In this document: positions 24,690-31,966 of the stretch, in pieces
Numbering within the stretch: the stretch's first letter is position 1
Layout of the letters: every line of letters starts with the position of its first letter
Origin: an uncultured Clostridia bacterium
Lineage (GTDB): Bacteria; Bacillota; Clostridia; TANB77; CAG-508
Length of the DNA: 36,492 nucleotides
Assembly (NCBI GenBank): GCA_934169775.1
Contig: CAKPOI010000011.1
Coordinates: forward strand, 1 to 36,492
Direction of reading: 5' to 3'
Position numbers and translations under genes: made by a program
The notes under the pieces: generated by a model
Told to the model about the DNA's origin: nothing
Seen by the model: the letters and a program-made list of their open reading frames with translations, nothing else
Database searches by the model: none

Positions 24690-25328
24690 ATGGATAATTT
24701 TTTTACAATAATGGAAAATGAAATGGCCGAAATTATAGAAAAAAAATCAAAATTTATAGCAAATATTATAAAGGTAAATAGTAAACAAAATGCTGAGGAT
24801 GAAATAAATAGAATAAAAAAGATTTATCATGATGCAAGACATAATTGTGTAGCATATCGTGTTATAGAAGATGATATGATCATAGAAAAATCTAGTGATG
24901 ATGGTGAGCCTTCTGGAACTGCTGGTGGACCAATGTTAAATATATTGCAAAAAAATAATTTGTGTAATGTTGCGGTTATTGTTACTAGATATTTTGGTGG
25001 TATTTTACTAGGAACAGGAGGTTTAGTAAGGGCGTATTCTGATGCAACAATGATGGCAATAGAAAAATCTGAAAAGATTGGGATGGTTTTGGGAATAGTA
25101 ATGATGGCAAGAGTTGATTATAGTGAATATGAAAAATTTAAATATTATTGCCAGAAAAATCAAATAAGAGTAGAAAATTCTCAGTATGGTGAGGATATTG
25201 TTTGTAATATTTCTTTAGAAAATAAAGTAAAAGATAAATTAATAAATGATTTTGAAACAAAAAATATAAATTTAAAAGAATTAAAGGAAATAAATAAAAA
25301 AATAATTGAAAAAAGTATAATAAAATGA
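24690..25328 (+). CDS. yigZ: YigZ/IMPACT family protein
   Basis: 212 residues with the UPF0029 N-terminal domain: IIEKKSKFIANI, then DARHNCVAYRVI and the signature DGEPSGTAGGPML, then VIVTRYFGGILLGTGGLVRAY. A less conserved C-terminal DUF1949-type domain (about 135-205) follows. Family members relate to eukaryotic IMPACT and are thought to act around translation or stress, but the bacterial role is unsettled. GAAGGA is 11 bases before ATG 24690. It follows the flavoprotein gene by 30 bases and ends before the spo0A promoter. Confidence 0.93.
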   Translation: MDNFFTIMENEMAEIIEKKSKFIANIIKVNSKQNAEDEINRIKKIYHDARHNCVAYRVIEDDMIIEKSSDDGEPSGTAGGPMLNILQKNNLCNVAVIVTRYFGGILLGTGGLVRAYSDATMMAIEKSEKIGMVLGIVMMARVDYSEYEKFKYYCQKNQIRVENSQYGEDIVCNISLENKVKDKLINDFETKNINLKELKEINKKIIEKSIIK

Positions 25329-25367
25329 TGTTTTTATAAAAACAAATGGAAAATAATTCCAATATGC

Positions 25368-25395
25368 TTGCATTTCCTTAAAATAATGTTATAAT
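25368..25395 (+). promoter_or_regulatory. Promoter upstream of spo0A
   Basis: TTGCAT (25368-25373), 16-base spacer, TATAAT (25390-25395), about 75 bases before the spo0A start. A separate sigma-H promoter or 0A box was not convincingly found. Confidence 0.55.
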
Positions 25396-25471
25396 TTATT
25401 TGTAAGATTTTTACAGTACACATTTGTGATAAAATTTAACTGAAAAACTTATAGAAAATAGGAGGGTAAGC

Positions 25472-26290
25472 ATGAAAGAGAAAATAACTGTATTGATTGC
25501 AGATGACAATCAAGATTTTAGTCGAACTCTTGCTAATTATTTGGAAAAGCAAGAAGATATGGAGGTTATAGGAATTGCAAAAGATGGAGCTGAAGCTGTA
25601 GATATGATTGCAAATACAATTCCAGATATAGCATTAATTGATGTTATTATGCCACATTTAGATGGAATAGGGGTTTTAGAAAAAATAGGAAGATTAAATT
25701 TACCAAAACGACCAACATGTATAATGCTTTCTGCTGTTGGTCAAGATAAGATTACACAGAGAGCTATTTTGTTAGGTGCGGAATATTATGTTATAAAGCC
25801 ATTTGATATTGATGTTTTAATAAATAGAATACGTCAAATTAAAAATTTTGTTCCAACAAATAACACAAATAATTTTATTTCGAGAGAAAATAAGCAACAA
25901 TATATAGAAATACCAGAAGATGAAAAAAGAGAAAAGAAAAACTTGGAGGCATTAGTTACTAATGTTATACATGAAGTTGGTGTTCCTGCACATATTAAGG
26001 GATATCAATATTTGAGAGAGGCTATTATAATGGTTGTAAATGATATTGATGTAATAAATCAAATTACTAAGAGCTTATATCCAGAAATAGCTAGTAAGTA
26101 TGCTACAACTCCAAGCCGTGTAGAAAGAGCAATACGCCATGCAATAGAAGTAGCATGGGGAAGAGGCCAACAAGAAGCAGTAGAAAACATATTTGGATAT
26201 ACAATATCAGCAAGCAAAGGAAAACCAACTAATAGTGAATTTATAGCAATGATTGCAGACAAATTACGCTTAGAATTAAAAACAGCATAA
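25472..26290 (+). CDS. spo0A: Sporulation master regulator Spo0A
   Basis: 272 residues, the usual length. The receiver domain (1-120) has the acidic pair Asp11/Asp12, phosphoacceptor Asp57 (ALIDVIMPHLDG), the Ser/Thr of MLSAVG and Lys109 (YYVIKPFD). A variable linker (about 121-155) leads to the Spo0A DNA-binding domain: VIHEVGVPAHIKGYQYLREA, SLYPEIASKYATTPSRVERA, IRHAIEVAWGRGQ and NSEFIAMIADKLRLELK. Phosphorylated Spo0A binds 0A boxes and starts sporulation. In many Firmicutes spo0A follows spoIVB; that gene is not next to it here. AGGAGGG lies close to the ATG. It marks the organism as a likely spore-former. Confidence 0.97.
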   Translation: MKEKITVLIADDNQDFSRTLANYLEKQEDMEVIGIAKDGAEAVDMIANTIPDIALIDVIMPHLDGIGVLEKIGRLNLPKRPTCIMLSAVGQDKITQRAILLGAEYYVIKPFDIDVLINRIRQIKNFVPTNNTNNFISRENKQQYIEIPEDEKREKKNLEALVTNVIHEVGVPAHIKGYQYLREAIIMVVNDIDVINQITKSLYPEIASKYATTPSRVERAIRHAIEVAWGRGQQEAVENIFGYTISASKGKPTNSEFIAMIADKLRLELKTA

Positions 26291-26512
26291 AACAATACAA
26301 AACAGTATGACAGCCTTGCAAGAAGCGGTTCAAGAAAACTTACAAAAATAGTTATAAACCTATAAAGGTGCTAAAAATATATATAATTTATGTAAAAAAT
26401 CTGCCACTATAGCAATAAATATATTTAAAATAAACCTATAAACTTTTCTTATTTATTGGTTCATGTTTTGATTATTAAAAATATGAATTTTAAATAGGAG
26501 GAGTTTTTTATT
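26291..26512. other. Gene-free AT-rich stretch after spo0A
   Basis: No gene with a ribosome site is visible. ATAAACCTATAAA occurs twice as a direct repeat (26354-26366 and 26430-26442). A 14-codon frame, MTALQEAVQENLQK (from 26308), has no ribosome site and may be a remnant. Confidence 0.5.
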
Positions 26513-26539
26513 ATGGAAAAAATTGAATATTTATTATAG
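26513..26539 (+). CDS. Eight-codon ORF with consensus ribosome site (leader peptide?)
   Basis: ATG 26513 opens MEKIEYLL and stops at TAG 26537-26539. AGGAGGAG (26496-26503) sits 9 bases before it, a near-perfect Shine-Dalgarno. Such a site before so short a frame suggests a leader peptide or the remnant start of a lost gene. It precedes the 38-residue ORF by about 120 bases. Confidence 0.35.
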   Translation: MEKIEYLL

Positions 26540-26656
26540 TGTTAAAAGCATTTTAGTTACTTGTATTTTAGAAAAAAGTATGCTAATATAGTGGCAACCT
26601 TTTTAAAGTCAGAAAGGTAAGTCTTTTACTAAAGGACGGAAAGGGGGAAGAAACAA

Positions 26657-26773
26657 ATGACAAATTCCGAATTGATTTTGCGATTAGTAGAAATGCTTTT
26701 ACAAGAAAAAGAAGAAACTATGAAAGCAAAAGAACAACAAGACAAGGCAAAAGACGAATGTAGAAATACATAG
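26657..26773 (+). CDS. Small 38-residue hydrophilic helical protein
   Basis: ATG 26657 follows AAGGGGG by 8 bases. The product begins MTNSELILRLVEMLLQEKEE and continues as a Lys/Glu/Gln-rich amphipathic helix ending KAKDECRNT. Family not recognised. The G-rich, better-balanced base composition of 26600-26810 contrasts with the surroundings and may mark a small acquired segment. A GTC/GAC hairpin with a wobble pair (around 26620-26637) lies in its leader. Confidence 0.55.
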   Translation: MTNSELILRLVEMLLQEKEETMKAKEQQDKAKDECRNT

Positions 26774-26782
26774 TGTCAGAGC

Positions 26783-26819
26783 AAACAGGGGGGTTTTTAC
26801 GGAGCTACCTTGTTTTTTT
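26783..26819 (+). terminator. Possible terminator after the small ORF
   Basis: AAACAGG (26783-26789) can pair with CCTTGTTT with one bulged base, followed by a run of seven T. Large loop, so moderate support. Confidence 0.5.
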
Positions 26820-26830
26820 GACAAAAAAAT

Positions 26831-26984
26831 AGTATGTGCATTGTTTACGGTTACACATACTCAAAACAAATAACATCTTCCGAATTAAGAACAATTTGTT
26901 TATTGTAATTATATAATAACATCATTTTTCTTGTTTGTCAAACATAATCTGAAAAAAAGTATGTGCAGTTACGATACACATACT
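26831..26984. repeat. Two copies of the inverted repeat AGTATGTG ... CACATACT
   Basis: Copy A: AGTATGTG 26831-26838 with CACATACT 26854-26861 (15-base loop). Copy B: AGTATGTG 26958-26965 with CACATACT 26977-26984 (11-base loop). Both are preceded by an A-run and share GCA after the left arm and GTTAC in the loop. They are 127 bases apart; the DNA between has no gene. The next gene downstream is the minus-strand ribbon-helix-helix-like protein, so they lie after its 3' end. Confidence 0.75.
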
Positions 26985-27045
26985 ATCAAATAAGAGACAC
27001 AACCTGAACTAAATATATAGTATAATAATTATAATGATATGTCAA

Positions 27046-27234
27046 TTAATCTTCTAAATTTTTTAATCCAAATTCAATTATTTGATTTACGACACTATTA
27101 AAACTCAATTGATTTTTTTCAGCCAATTCATTAATTTTATCAAAAGTTTTTCCACTTATACGTATTGTACTAGTTATTGTATCATTATTTTTTTTTGCTT
27201 TTTCAATCTTTAATTTTTCCACATTAATCACCAT
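27046..27234 (-). CDS. Ribbon-helix-helix (Arc/CopG-like) protein
   Basis: About 62 residues from ATG 27234; GTG 27222 with GGTGA just upstream is an equally good start. A charged N-terminus (INVEKLKIEKAKKNN) precedes the pattern TITSTIRISGKTFDKINELA followed by SFNSVVNQIIEFGLKN. This is the strand-helix-helix layout of Arc/CopG repressors and type II antitoxins. No toxin gene is adjacent on the same strand. It might bind the nearby AGTATGTG inverted repeats, but that is a guess based on position only. Confidence 0.65.
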   Translation of the reverse strand: MVINVEKLKIEKAKKNNDTITSTIRISGKTFDKINELAEKNQLSFNSVVNQIIEFGLKNLED

Positions 27235-27364
27235 AAATATTGTACCCAAAAAAAGTCTAAAAATTGCAACTAAAAATAAAACTATAAGATTTTAAATGTT
27301 TTAGATAATATTACATATAGAATGTAAAAATGTACAAAATATGATTAATAGGAGATGGTATGTT

Positions 27365-27610
27365 ATGAAGAAATCTTTTATAACAGAAAAGGAAAATGGA
27401 AGGGACTATAAATTTGCACAATTGATTGGATTAGATATATTTAAGTTAAAAGATCCAGAAAAGGTAGATGTTTTGATTAAAAAATTAAAAAATGAAAATT
27501 ATAATACTATTTTTATACCAGATGAATTGGCTAGTTTTTCGGAAGATATTACAAAAAAATATAGTAATGATCCTAATTTAAAAATAATTATAATGCCAAA
27601 TAGAAAATAA
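27365..27610 (+). CDS. Small V-ATPase subunit F-like protein
   Basis: 81 residues from ATG 27365, 9 bases after AGGAG. The pattern LIGLDIFKLKDPEKVDVLIK, then NYNTIFIPDELASF and IIIMPNRK resembles subunit F of V/A-type ATP synthases (a small Rossmann-like domain with GxxxF, DPEE and an IIF-T-E-LA stretch). No other ATPase subunit is nearby, so it may be a solitary family member with another role or a chance resemblance. The next gene, a tail-anchored small protein, follows after 70 bases on the same strand. Confidence 0.5.
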   Translation: MKKSFITEKENGRDYKFAQLIGLDIFKLKDPEKVDVLIKKLKNENYNTIFIPDELASFSEDITKKYSNDPNLKIIIMPNRK

Positions 27611-27680
27611 ATAGCTATCTTTAATTTATAAGTTGTATAAGTATGAAAAAAATGGAAATAATATTTTAGAAAGGATTGAT

Positions 27681-28028
27681 GTGAAAATGGAGACAAATAA
27701 CCTTAAAAATACTGTTATATTAAAAAGTGTGCCTTCAAATATTGTTGATGAGGCAATATTTGTGTTAAAGAAAAATATTAAAATTAAAGAGGCTGAGTTA
27801 CAAAATCAGAGAGAAACAGTTGGTAAGGAAGTTACCGAAAAGACTGATAATTATATAGTAAAAGAAGCGGAAATGATTATTAATGATTATTGTAATAAAG
27901 TGGAAAATGTTCAAAAAAGTGATAAAGTAATAAAATCTATGCAAAGAAAGTATAATAAAATAAAAAAATTACTTATAGGTACTACAATTGTGGCAATTAT
28001 TGAAATGATTGTAGTAATTTTAAAATAA
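27681..28028 (+). CDS. Small tail-anchored membrane protein, unknown
   Basis: 115 residues from GTG 27681, 5 bases after GAAAGGA; ATG 27687 is the alternative. Residues ~10-90 are charged and helical (VDEAIFVLKKNIKIKEAEL, DNYIVKEAEMIINDYCNKV). A single hydrophobic helix KLLIGTTIVAIIEMIVVILK ends the protein exactly at the stop, so it would be inserted tail-first. Family not recognised. It lies between the V-ATPase-F-like gene and a hairpin repeat in front of spoIVFA. Confidence 0.65.
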   Translation: MKMETNNLKNTVILKSVPSNIVDEAIFVLKKNIKIKEAELQNQRETVGKEVTEKTDNYIVKEAEMIINDYCNKVENVQKSDKVIKSMQRKYNKIKKLLIGTTIVAIIEMIVVILK

Positions 28029-28076
28029 AATATAATATCATAAAAATACCTTAGTCTGAATACATTTGGTAATATA

Positions 28077-28133
28077 GAACAAAGACGCGGACTTTAAAAT
28101 GTTTTGAAATGCTATTAATGTCCGCTTTTGTTC
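28077..28133. repeat. Third copy of hairpin H3
   Basis: 57 bases with the same arms as H3 of the 141-bp repeat: GAACAAAGACGCGGAC at the left and GTCCGCTTTTGTTC at the right. The central loop is shorter than in the two copies near 7.5 kb. H1 and H2 are absent, so H3 moves or is kept as a unit. It ends 32 bases before the spoIVFA start codon. Confidence 0.9.
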
Positions 28134-28165
28134 AAATGTGGGACAAATTTGGAGGTGTTTTTTTG

Positions 28166-29104
28166 ATGGAAAGAACAATGTCTGTAGAAGAAAAAATAAG
28201 GAGAGCAGAGGAAATATATAATAGGCGAAAAGGTGGAATTGAATATGAGAATAAGACCCAAAAGTTACATGTCAGTGAGCCACAAAAAGATGTAAAATTA
28301 TTAAGGAAAATGATTATTCAAATTATAATTTGTGCAATGATATATGGAGTTTTTTATATTATTCAAAATAATCAATTTATATTTTCTGAGGATTTTTTGA
28401 ATAAAACTAAGGAAGTGTTATCATATGATACAAATTTTGTTGAGATATATGAAAATATAAAAAATAGTATAAATTCTTTAAATCAAGGAATATTTCAAAA
28501 AACAGAAAAAACTAATACTTTAGAACAGCAAAGTCAAGAAGAAAGTGTGGAACAAAATGCTCAAGGCAATGATGAAAATACTGAAACAAAGGCAGAAGAA
28601 AGTAGTGAAAGTACAGAAAATCAGAATAGTGGGATAGGAGGAGCTGTTGAAGAAAATCAAACAAGTCAAGTAACAGAATTGTCGCAGGAGGAGCAAGATA
28701 TAAATAATGTGAAAAATACAACTACATTTATAAAGCCAATAGAAGGAAAAGTAAGTTCAAAATTTGGTTACAGAGATACGGCAACTGGTGCAGTGCCAAA
28801 AAATCATACAGGCACAGATATTGCTTCAAATATGGGGACAAAAATAAAATCTGCTACAGATGGAGAGGTAGTTTTGGCTTCTGAAGAAGGCGATTATGGA
28901 AAACATTTAAAAATCCAAATAGGAGAGGTAGCAATTATATATGCCCATTGTAATCAGCTATATGTAAAACAAGGTGACCATATTGTACAAGGACAGGAAA
29001 TTGCTGAAGTGGGTTCTACAGGAAATTCTACAGGACCACATTTACATTTTGAAATTAGATATCAAGAAAGAATTGTTGATCCTCAAAAGATTTTAGAAAT
29101 TTAA
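28166..29104 (+). CDS. spoIVFA: SpoIVFA-like membrane protein with LytM/M23 peptidase domain
   Basis: ATG 28166 follows GGAGGTG; the upstream extension to 28109 overlaps the hairpin and is rejected. 312 residues: charged cytoplasmic N-terminus, one membrane helix (about 50-68), a Glu/Gln/Asn/Ser-rich linker (about 105-180) and a C-terminal LytM domain. The M23 residues are all present: His214 and Asp218 (NHTGTDIA), His261 (YAHCNQL), and His292/His294 (GPHLHFEI). SpoIVFA holds the protease SpoIVFB inactive in the mother-cell membrane around the forespore until SpoIVB/CtpB cut it. The spoIVFB gene starts 19 bases downstream and minD follows, as in Bacillus. With a complete metal site it may also cut peptidoglycan; without its partner the call would be a generic M23 endopeptidase. 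Confidence 0.82.
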   Translation: MERTMSVEEKIRRAEEIYNRRKGGIEYENKTQKLHVSEPQKDVKLLRKMIIQIIICAMIYGVFYIIQNNQFIFSEDFLNKTKEVLSYDTNFVEIYENIKNSINSLNQGIFQKTEKTNTLEQQSQEESVEQNAQGNDENTETKAEESSESTENQNSGIGGAVEENQTSQVTELSQEEQDINNVKNTTTFIKPIEGKVSSKFGYRDTATGAVPKNHTGTDIASNMGTKIKSATDGEVVLASEEGDYGKHLKIQIGEVAIIYAHCNQLYVKQGDHIVQGQEIAEVGSTGNSTGPHLHFEIRYQERIVDPQKILEI

Positions 29105-29123
29105 TTACGAAAAGAGAAAAATT

Positions 29124-29792
29124 ATGAGATTTAAAATTGATTTAAAAATTTTTTTAATTGCTTTTTTATTTTTTGTGACAAGTCAGATAAAAGTATATGT
29201 TATTATGATGATTTGTGCTATTATTCATGAATTAGGACATTTATTGGTAGGTATTTTGCTTGGAATGAAACCAGAGAGGTTAGAATTAATACCAATTGGT
29301 ATTAGAGTTATATTTAAATTGAATATTAAAGATATTAATATGAAAGTGAAAAGGACTAATAGACTGGAAGTAAAAAAGATTTTTGTAGCTTTGGCTGGTC
29401 CATTAGTTAATCTAATTTTGATATATGTAGTAGCATGTTTAAAAATAAATTTGATATATAAAATTAATTTTATATATGCTAATTTTTTATTACTAATTGT
29501 AAATTTAGTTCCAATTTATCCATTAGATGGTGGAAGAATCTTAAAAGGGATTATTCTAATTTTTTGTGGAAAAGAGAAAACAGAAGGAATTATGAGTGTT
29601 TTTTCAATTATTATGTCTGTTATAGTTACTATAATAGGCAGTATAGCTTTTATTAGTAATAAAAATATAGCAATTGTTTTCTTTTTGATTTATATGTGGT
29701 TTATTGTTATTCAAGAAAGAAAATTTGTTAAAAATAAAAAGTTAATATATGAAATATTAGGAAAAACTATTGAAAAAAATTGTGAAAAATAG
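29124..29792 (+). CDS. spoIVFB: SpoIVFB-like intramembrane metalloprotease (site-2 protease, M50)
   Basis: 222 residues, about six membrane segments. Zinc site HELGH at 35-39 (AIIHELGHLLVGILLG), and the second motif VPIYPLDGGRIL places the third ligand Asp at 135. FVALAGPLVNLILIY lies between, as in this clan. SpoIVFB releases active sigma-K from its precursor late in sporulation. Length is shorter than Bacillus SpoIVFB, which has a C-terminal CBS domain; here the C-terminus is a ~25-residue charged tail (QERKFVKNKK), so no CBS domain is present. It is coupled to spoIVFA by a short gap and followed by a pilin-like gene. Confidence 0.87.
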   Translation: MRFKIDLKIFLIAFLFFVTSQIKVYVIMMICAIIHELGHLLVGILLGMKPERLELIPIGIRVIFKLNIKDINMKVKRTNRLEVKKIFVALAGPLVNLILIYVVACLKINLIYKINFIYANFLLLIVNLVPIYPLDGGRILKGIILIFCGKEKTEGIMSVFSIIMSVIVTIIGSIAFISNKNIAIVFFLIYMWFIVIQERKFVKNKKLIYEILGKTIEKNCEK

Positions 29793-29829
29793 TAAACTGT
29801 ATTTGTAAAATTCAAAAAGGAGAGTGCAA

Positions 29830-30357
29830 ATGATGAAAGAAAGAATTAAACAAGAAAAAGGTGTTACTTTAACAATTCTTGTTGCTACGGTTGCAGTATT
29901 ATTAACTTTAACATTTACAATTGCTATAAATACTAGAACTAGTGCAAGTGTTAAGAAATTAGCTGAGCTAAAAACTGATATTCAAAATTTGAGACAAAAA
30001 GTTTCTGCTTTTTATAATGAATGTGGTAAAATACCAGGTGATGTTGAATATACTAATATAACTAATTTGCAAGGAATTTTAAATGATAAAGAGAAATCAG
30101 CAGATAGTAAATTTTATGTGATAGATTTACAGGCAATGAAAGGTATAAGTCTTAATTATGGCAGAGATTATGAAAATGTTAAAGATACAAATACAAATAA
30201 TGCTAATAATTTTGTGGATTTATATGTTGTAAATAATTTGACACATAATATTTTTTACATAAAAGGTATTGAAGTTGTAGATAATGGTGTATACCAGACA
30301 CATTACACTGATACTGATACTCCTAAAGAAGTACCTGAACTAAATTTTGATGCTTAA
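29830..30357 (+). CDS. Type IV pilin-like (prepilin-type) protein
   Basis: 175 residues from ATG 29830, after AAAAGGAGA. The N-terminus ERIKQEKGVTLTILVATVAV has the prepilin shape: a short basic leader, Gly before the cut, then a hydrophobic helix. The Glu at position 5 of the mature pilin is replaced by Ile, as in many pseudopilin-like clostridial proteins. The helix continues into SASVKKLAELKTDIQNLRQK, then a globular C-terminus (GKIPGDVEYTN ... HNIFYIKGIEVVDNGVYQTH). It would be a secreted or membrane-tethered protein needing a prepilin peptidase; none is in the window. It follows spoIVFB by 37 bases and ends at a terminator, an unusual place for a pilin gene. Proteins with this kind of start are also frequent DGR-type surface proteins in related genomes. 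Confidence 0.75.
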   Translation: MMKERIKQEKGVTLTILVATVAVLLTLTFTIAINTRTSASVKKLAELKTDIQNLRQKVSAFYNECGKIPGDVEYTNITNLQGILNDKEKSADSKFYVIDLQAMKGISLNYGRDYENVKDTNTNNANNFVDLYVVNNLTHNIFYIKGIEVVDNGVYQTHYTDTDTPKEVPELNFDA

Positions 30358-30383
30358 ATATATTATTATAGTTAAAAAAATTG

Positions 30384-30416
30384 AAAACTCTGCTTATGTG
30401 TAAGGTAGAGTTTTTT
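30384..30416 (+). terminator. Terminator of the spoIVF-pilin unit
   Basis: AAAACTCT (30384-30391) pairs with AGAGTTTT and runs into T6. It separates the sporulation unit from minD. Confidence 0.82.
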
Positions 30417-30437
30417 GCCATTTTTTATGTAAAACGA

Positions 30438-30466
30438 TTGACTTTTCGGTGAAATCGTTATATTAT
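30438..30466 (+). promoter_or_regulatory. Promoter of minD with overlapping inverted repeat
   Basis: TTGACT (30438-30443), 17-base spacer, TATTAT (30461-30466). The inverted repeat AACGATT/AATCGTT (30433-30439 with 30453-30459) overlaps the -35 and spacer, a possible operator. Confidence 0.7.
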
Positions 30467-30509
30467 ATATAAGATAAAAAAAGCATGATAAATCCTAAGG
30501 AGGAAAGTT

Positions 30510-31301
30510 ATGGGAGAAGTAATCGTAATAACATCAGGAAAAGGTGGAGTAGGAAAAACAACAACAACCGCAAATTTAGGAGCAAGTCTAGCAGTAGAAG
30601 GAAAAAAAGTAGCATTAATAGATACAGACATAGGTTTAAGAAATCTAGATGTTGTAATGGGATTAGAAAACAGAATTGTGTATGACATTGTAGATGTAGT
30701 AGAAGAAAAATGCAAATTAAGACAAGCTCTAATAAAAGACAAGAGATTTAAAGAATTATACCTATTACCAGCTGCCCAAACACGAGATAAAAGTGCAGTA
30801 AATGAAGAACAAATGAAGGAATTAACAAAAAAGCTAAAAGAAGAATTTGACTATATCTTAATAGACTGTCCAGCAGGAATAGAGCAAGGATTTAAAAATG
30901 CAATAGCAGGTGCTGATAGAGCAATAGTAGTAACAACTGCAGAAATTTCAGCAATAAGAGATGCAGACAGAATAATAGGATTATTAGAATCATCAGAAAT
31001 TAAAAATCCAGAATTGGTAATTAATAAGATTAGACCAAATATGGTAAGAAAAGGCGAAATGATGGATGTTGATGATATTGTAAACTTGTTATCTATAGAT
31101 TTAATAGGTGTAGTACCAGATGATGAGTACATAATAACACAAACAAATAAAGGAGAGCCAGTAATACAAAATAGGAAAGCACCATCAGGAAAAGCATATA
31201 TGGAAATTGCAAAAAGAGTACTAGGAGAAAAAATAGAAGTATCAATACCAAAAGAAGAAAGAGGGTTATTTGCCATATTAAAGAAACTATTTAGAAAATA
31301 A
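30510..31301 (+). CDS. minD: Septum-site determining ATPase MinD
   Basis: 263 residues. Deviant Walker A KGGVGKTTTTANL (11-23), switch region DTDIGLRNLDVVMGLENRIV, and DYILIDCPAGIEQGFKNAI are typical MinD. The C-terminal amphipathic membrane-targeting helix EERGLFAILKKLFRK is intact. ATP-bound MinD dimerises on the membrane and recruits MinC to block division away from midcell. A promoter and AAGGAGG are visible upstream. minE follows after 29 bases, but no minC is found anywhere in the window; it must be elsewhere or absent. Confidence 0.97.
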   Translation: MGEVIVITSGKGGVGKTTTTANLGASLAVEGKKVALIDTDIGLRNLDVVMGLENRIVYDIVDVVEEKCKLRQALIKDKRFKELYLLPAAQTRDKSAVNEEQMKELTKKLKEEFDYILIDCPAGIEQGFKNAIAGADRAIVVTTAEISAIRDADRIIGLLESSEIKNPELVINKIRPNMVRKGEMMDVDDIVNLLSIDLIGVVPDDEYIITQTNKGEPVIQNRKAPSGKAYMEIAKRVLGEKIEVSIPKEERGLFAILKKLFRK

Positions 31302-31330
31302 ACAGGTACATAAGTGGAAGGAGTAAAAGA

Positions 31331-31927
31331 ATGTTTGAAAACATAATAAAATTCTTTAAAAATATAGGAAAAAAAGAAGAAAAAAACGAAACAGAAAACT
31401 CAAAAGATGCAGCAAAAGAAAGATTACATTTAGTATTAATGCAAGACAGAGCAAATGTATCTGCTGACTTCCTAGAATTAATGAAACAAGAGATAATAGA
31501 AGTAATAAAAAAATACATAGATGTGGATGAAAGTGCAATAGATGTTAGATTAACAAATAAAGAAAATGAAGATGGTACAAATGGGGCACCAGCATTATAT
31601 GCAAATATTCCAATAAAAAATATAAAAAATGAAGCAAGAAAAGTAGATGCAAAAGATTTGCAAAAAAAGAAAGAAGAACAAGAAAAAGTACAAGAAGATA
31701 ATAAACAAGAAAATGATAAGCAAGAAGAAAAAAGTAATTTAGAAAATGAAAATGATGGTAGTAAAAATAAGGAAAGCAAGAAAGAAGAACAAAATACGGA
31801 AGAAGAAAATGATAAAAAATTAGAAAAAACTCAAATTGAAGAAATTAATGAAGCAAAAGAAATAATAAAAGAATCTGAAAATTCTAAAAAAAATGAAAAA
31901 AGTAAGAAGAATTTTCAGAAAAACTAG
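31331..31927 (+). CDS. minE: MinE topological specificity factor with long charged tail
   Basis: 198 residues, over twice the usual ~85-90. Residues 1-100 are MinE-like: amphipathic membrane helix FENIIKFFKNIG, the MinD-contact stretch AKERLHLVLMQDRANVSADF, then LMKQEIIEVIKKYIDVDESA and ALYANIPIKNI. From about residue 105 the protein becomes a low-complexity Glu/Lys/Asn/Gln tail (KKKEEQEKVQEDNKQENDKQ and similar) of ~95 residues with coiled-coil potential. Such a tail is not part of normal MinE and could modify Min oscillation or bind a partner; this is inference. The start is set by GGAAGGAG. It follows minD in an operon and precedes rodA by 39 bases. Confidence 0.88.
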   Translation: MFENIIKFFKNIGKKEEKNETENSKDAAKERLHLVLMQDRANVSADFLELMKQEIIEVIKKYIDVDESAIDVRLTNKENEDGTNGAPALYANIPIKNIKNEARKVDAKDLQKKKEEQEKVQEDNKQENDKQEEKSNLENENDGSKNKESKKEEQNTEEENDKKLEKTQIEEINEAKEIIKESENSKKNEKSKKNFQKN

Positions 31928-31966
31928 AGATAAATCAAGTGCTTAAATAAAGAAAAAGAGGTAACT

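Noticed and set aside
26308..26352. 14-codon frame MTALQEAVQENLQK after spo0A
   Set aside because: No ribosome site; could be a gene remnant but cannot be supported as a gene.
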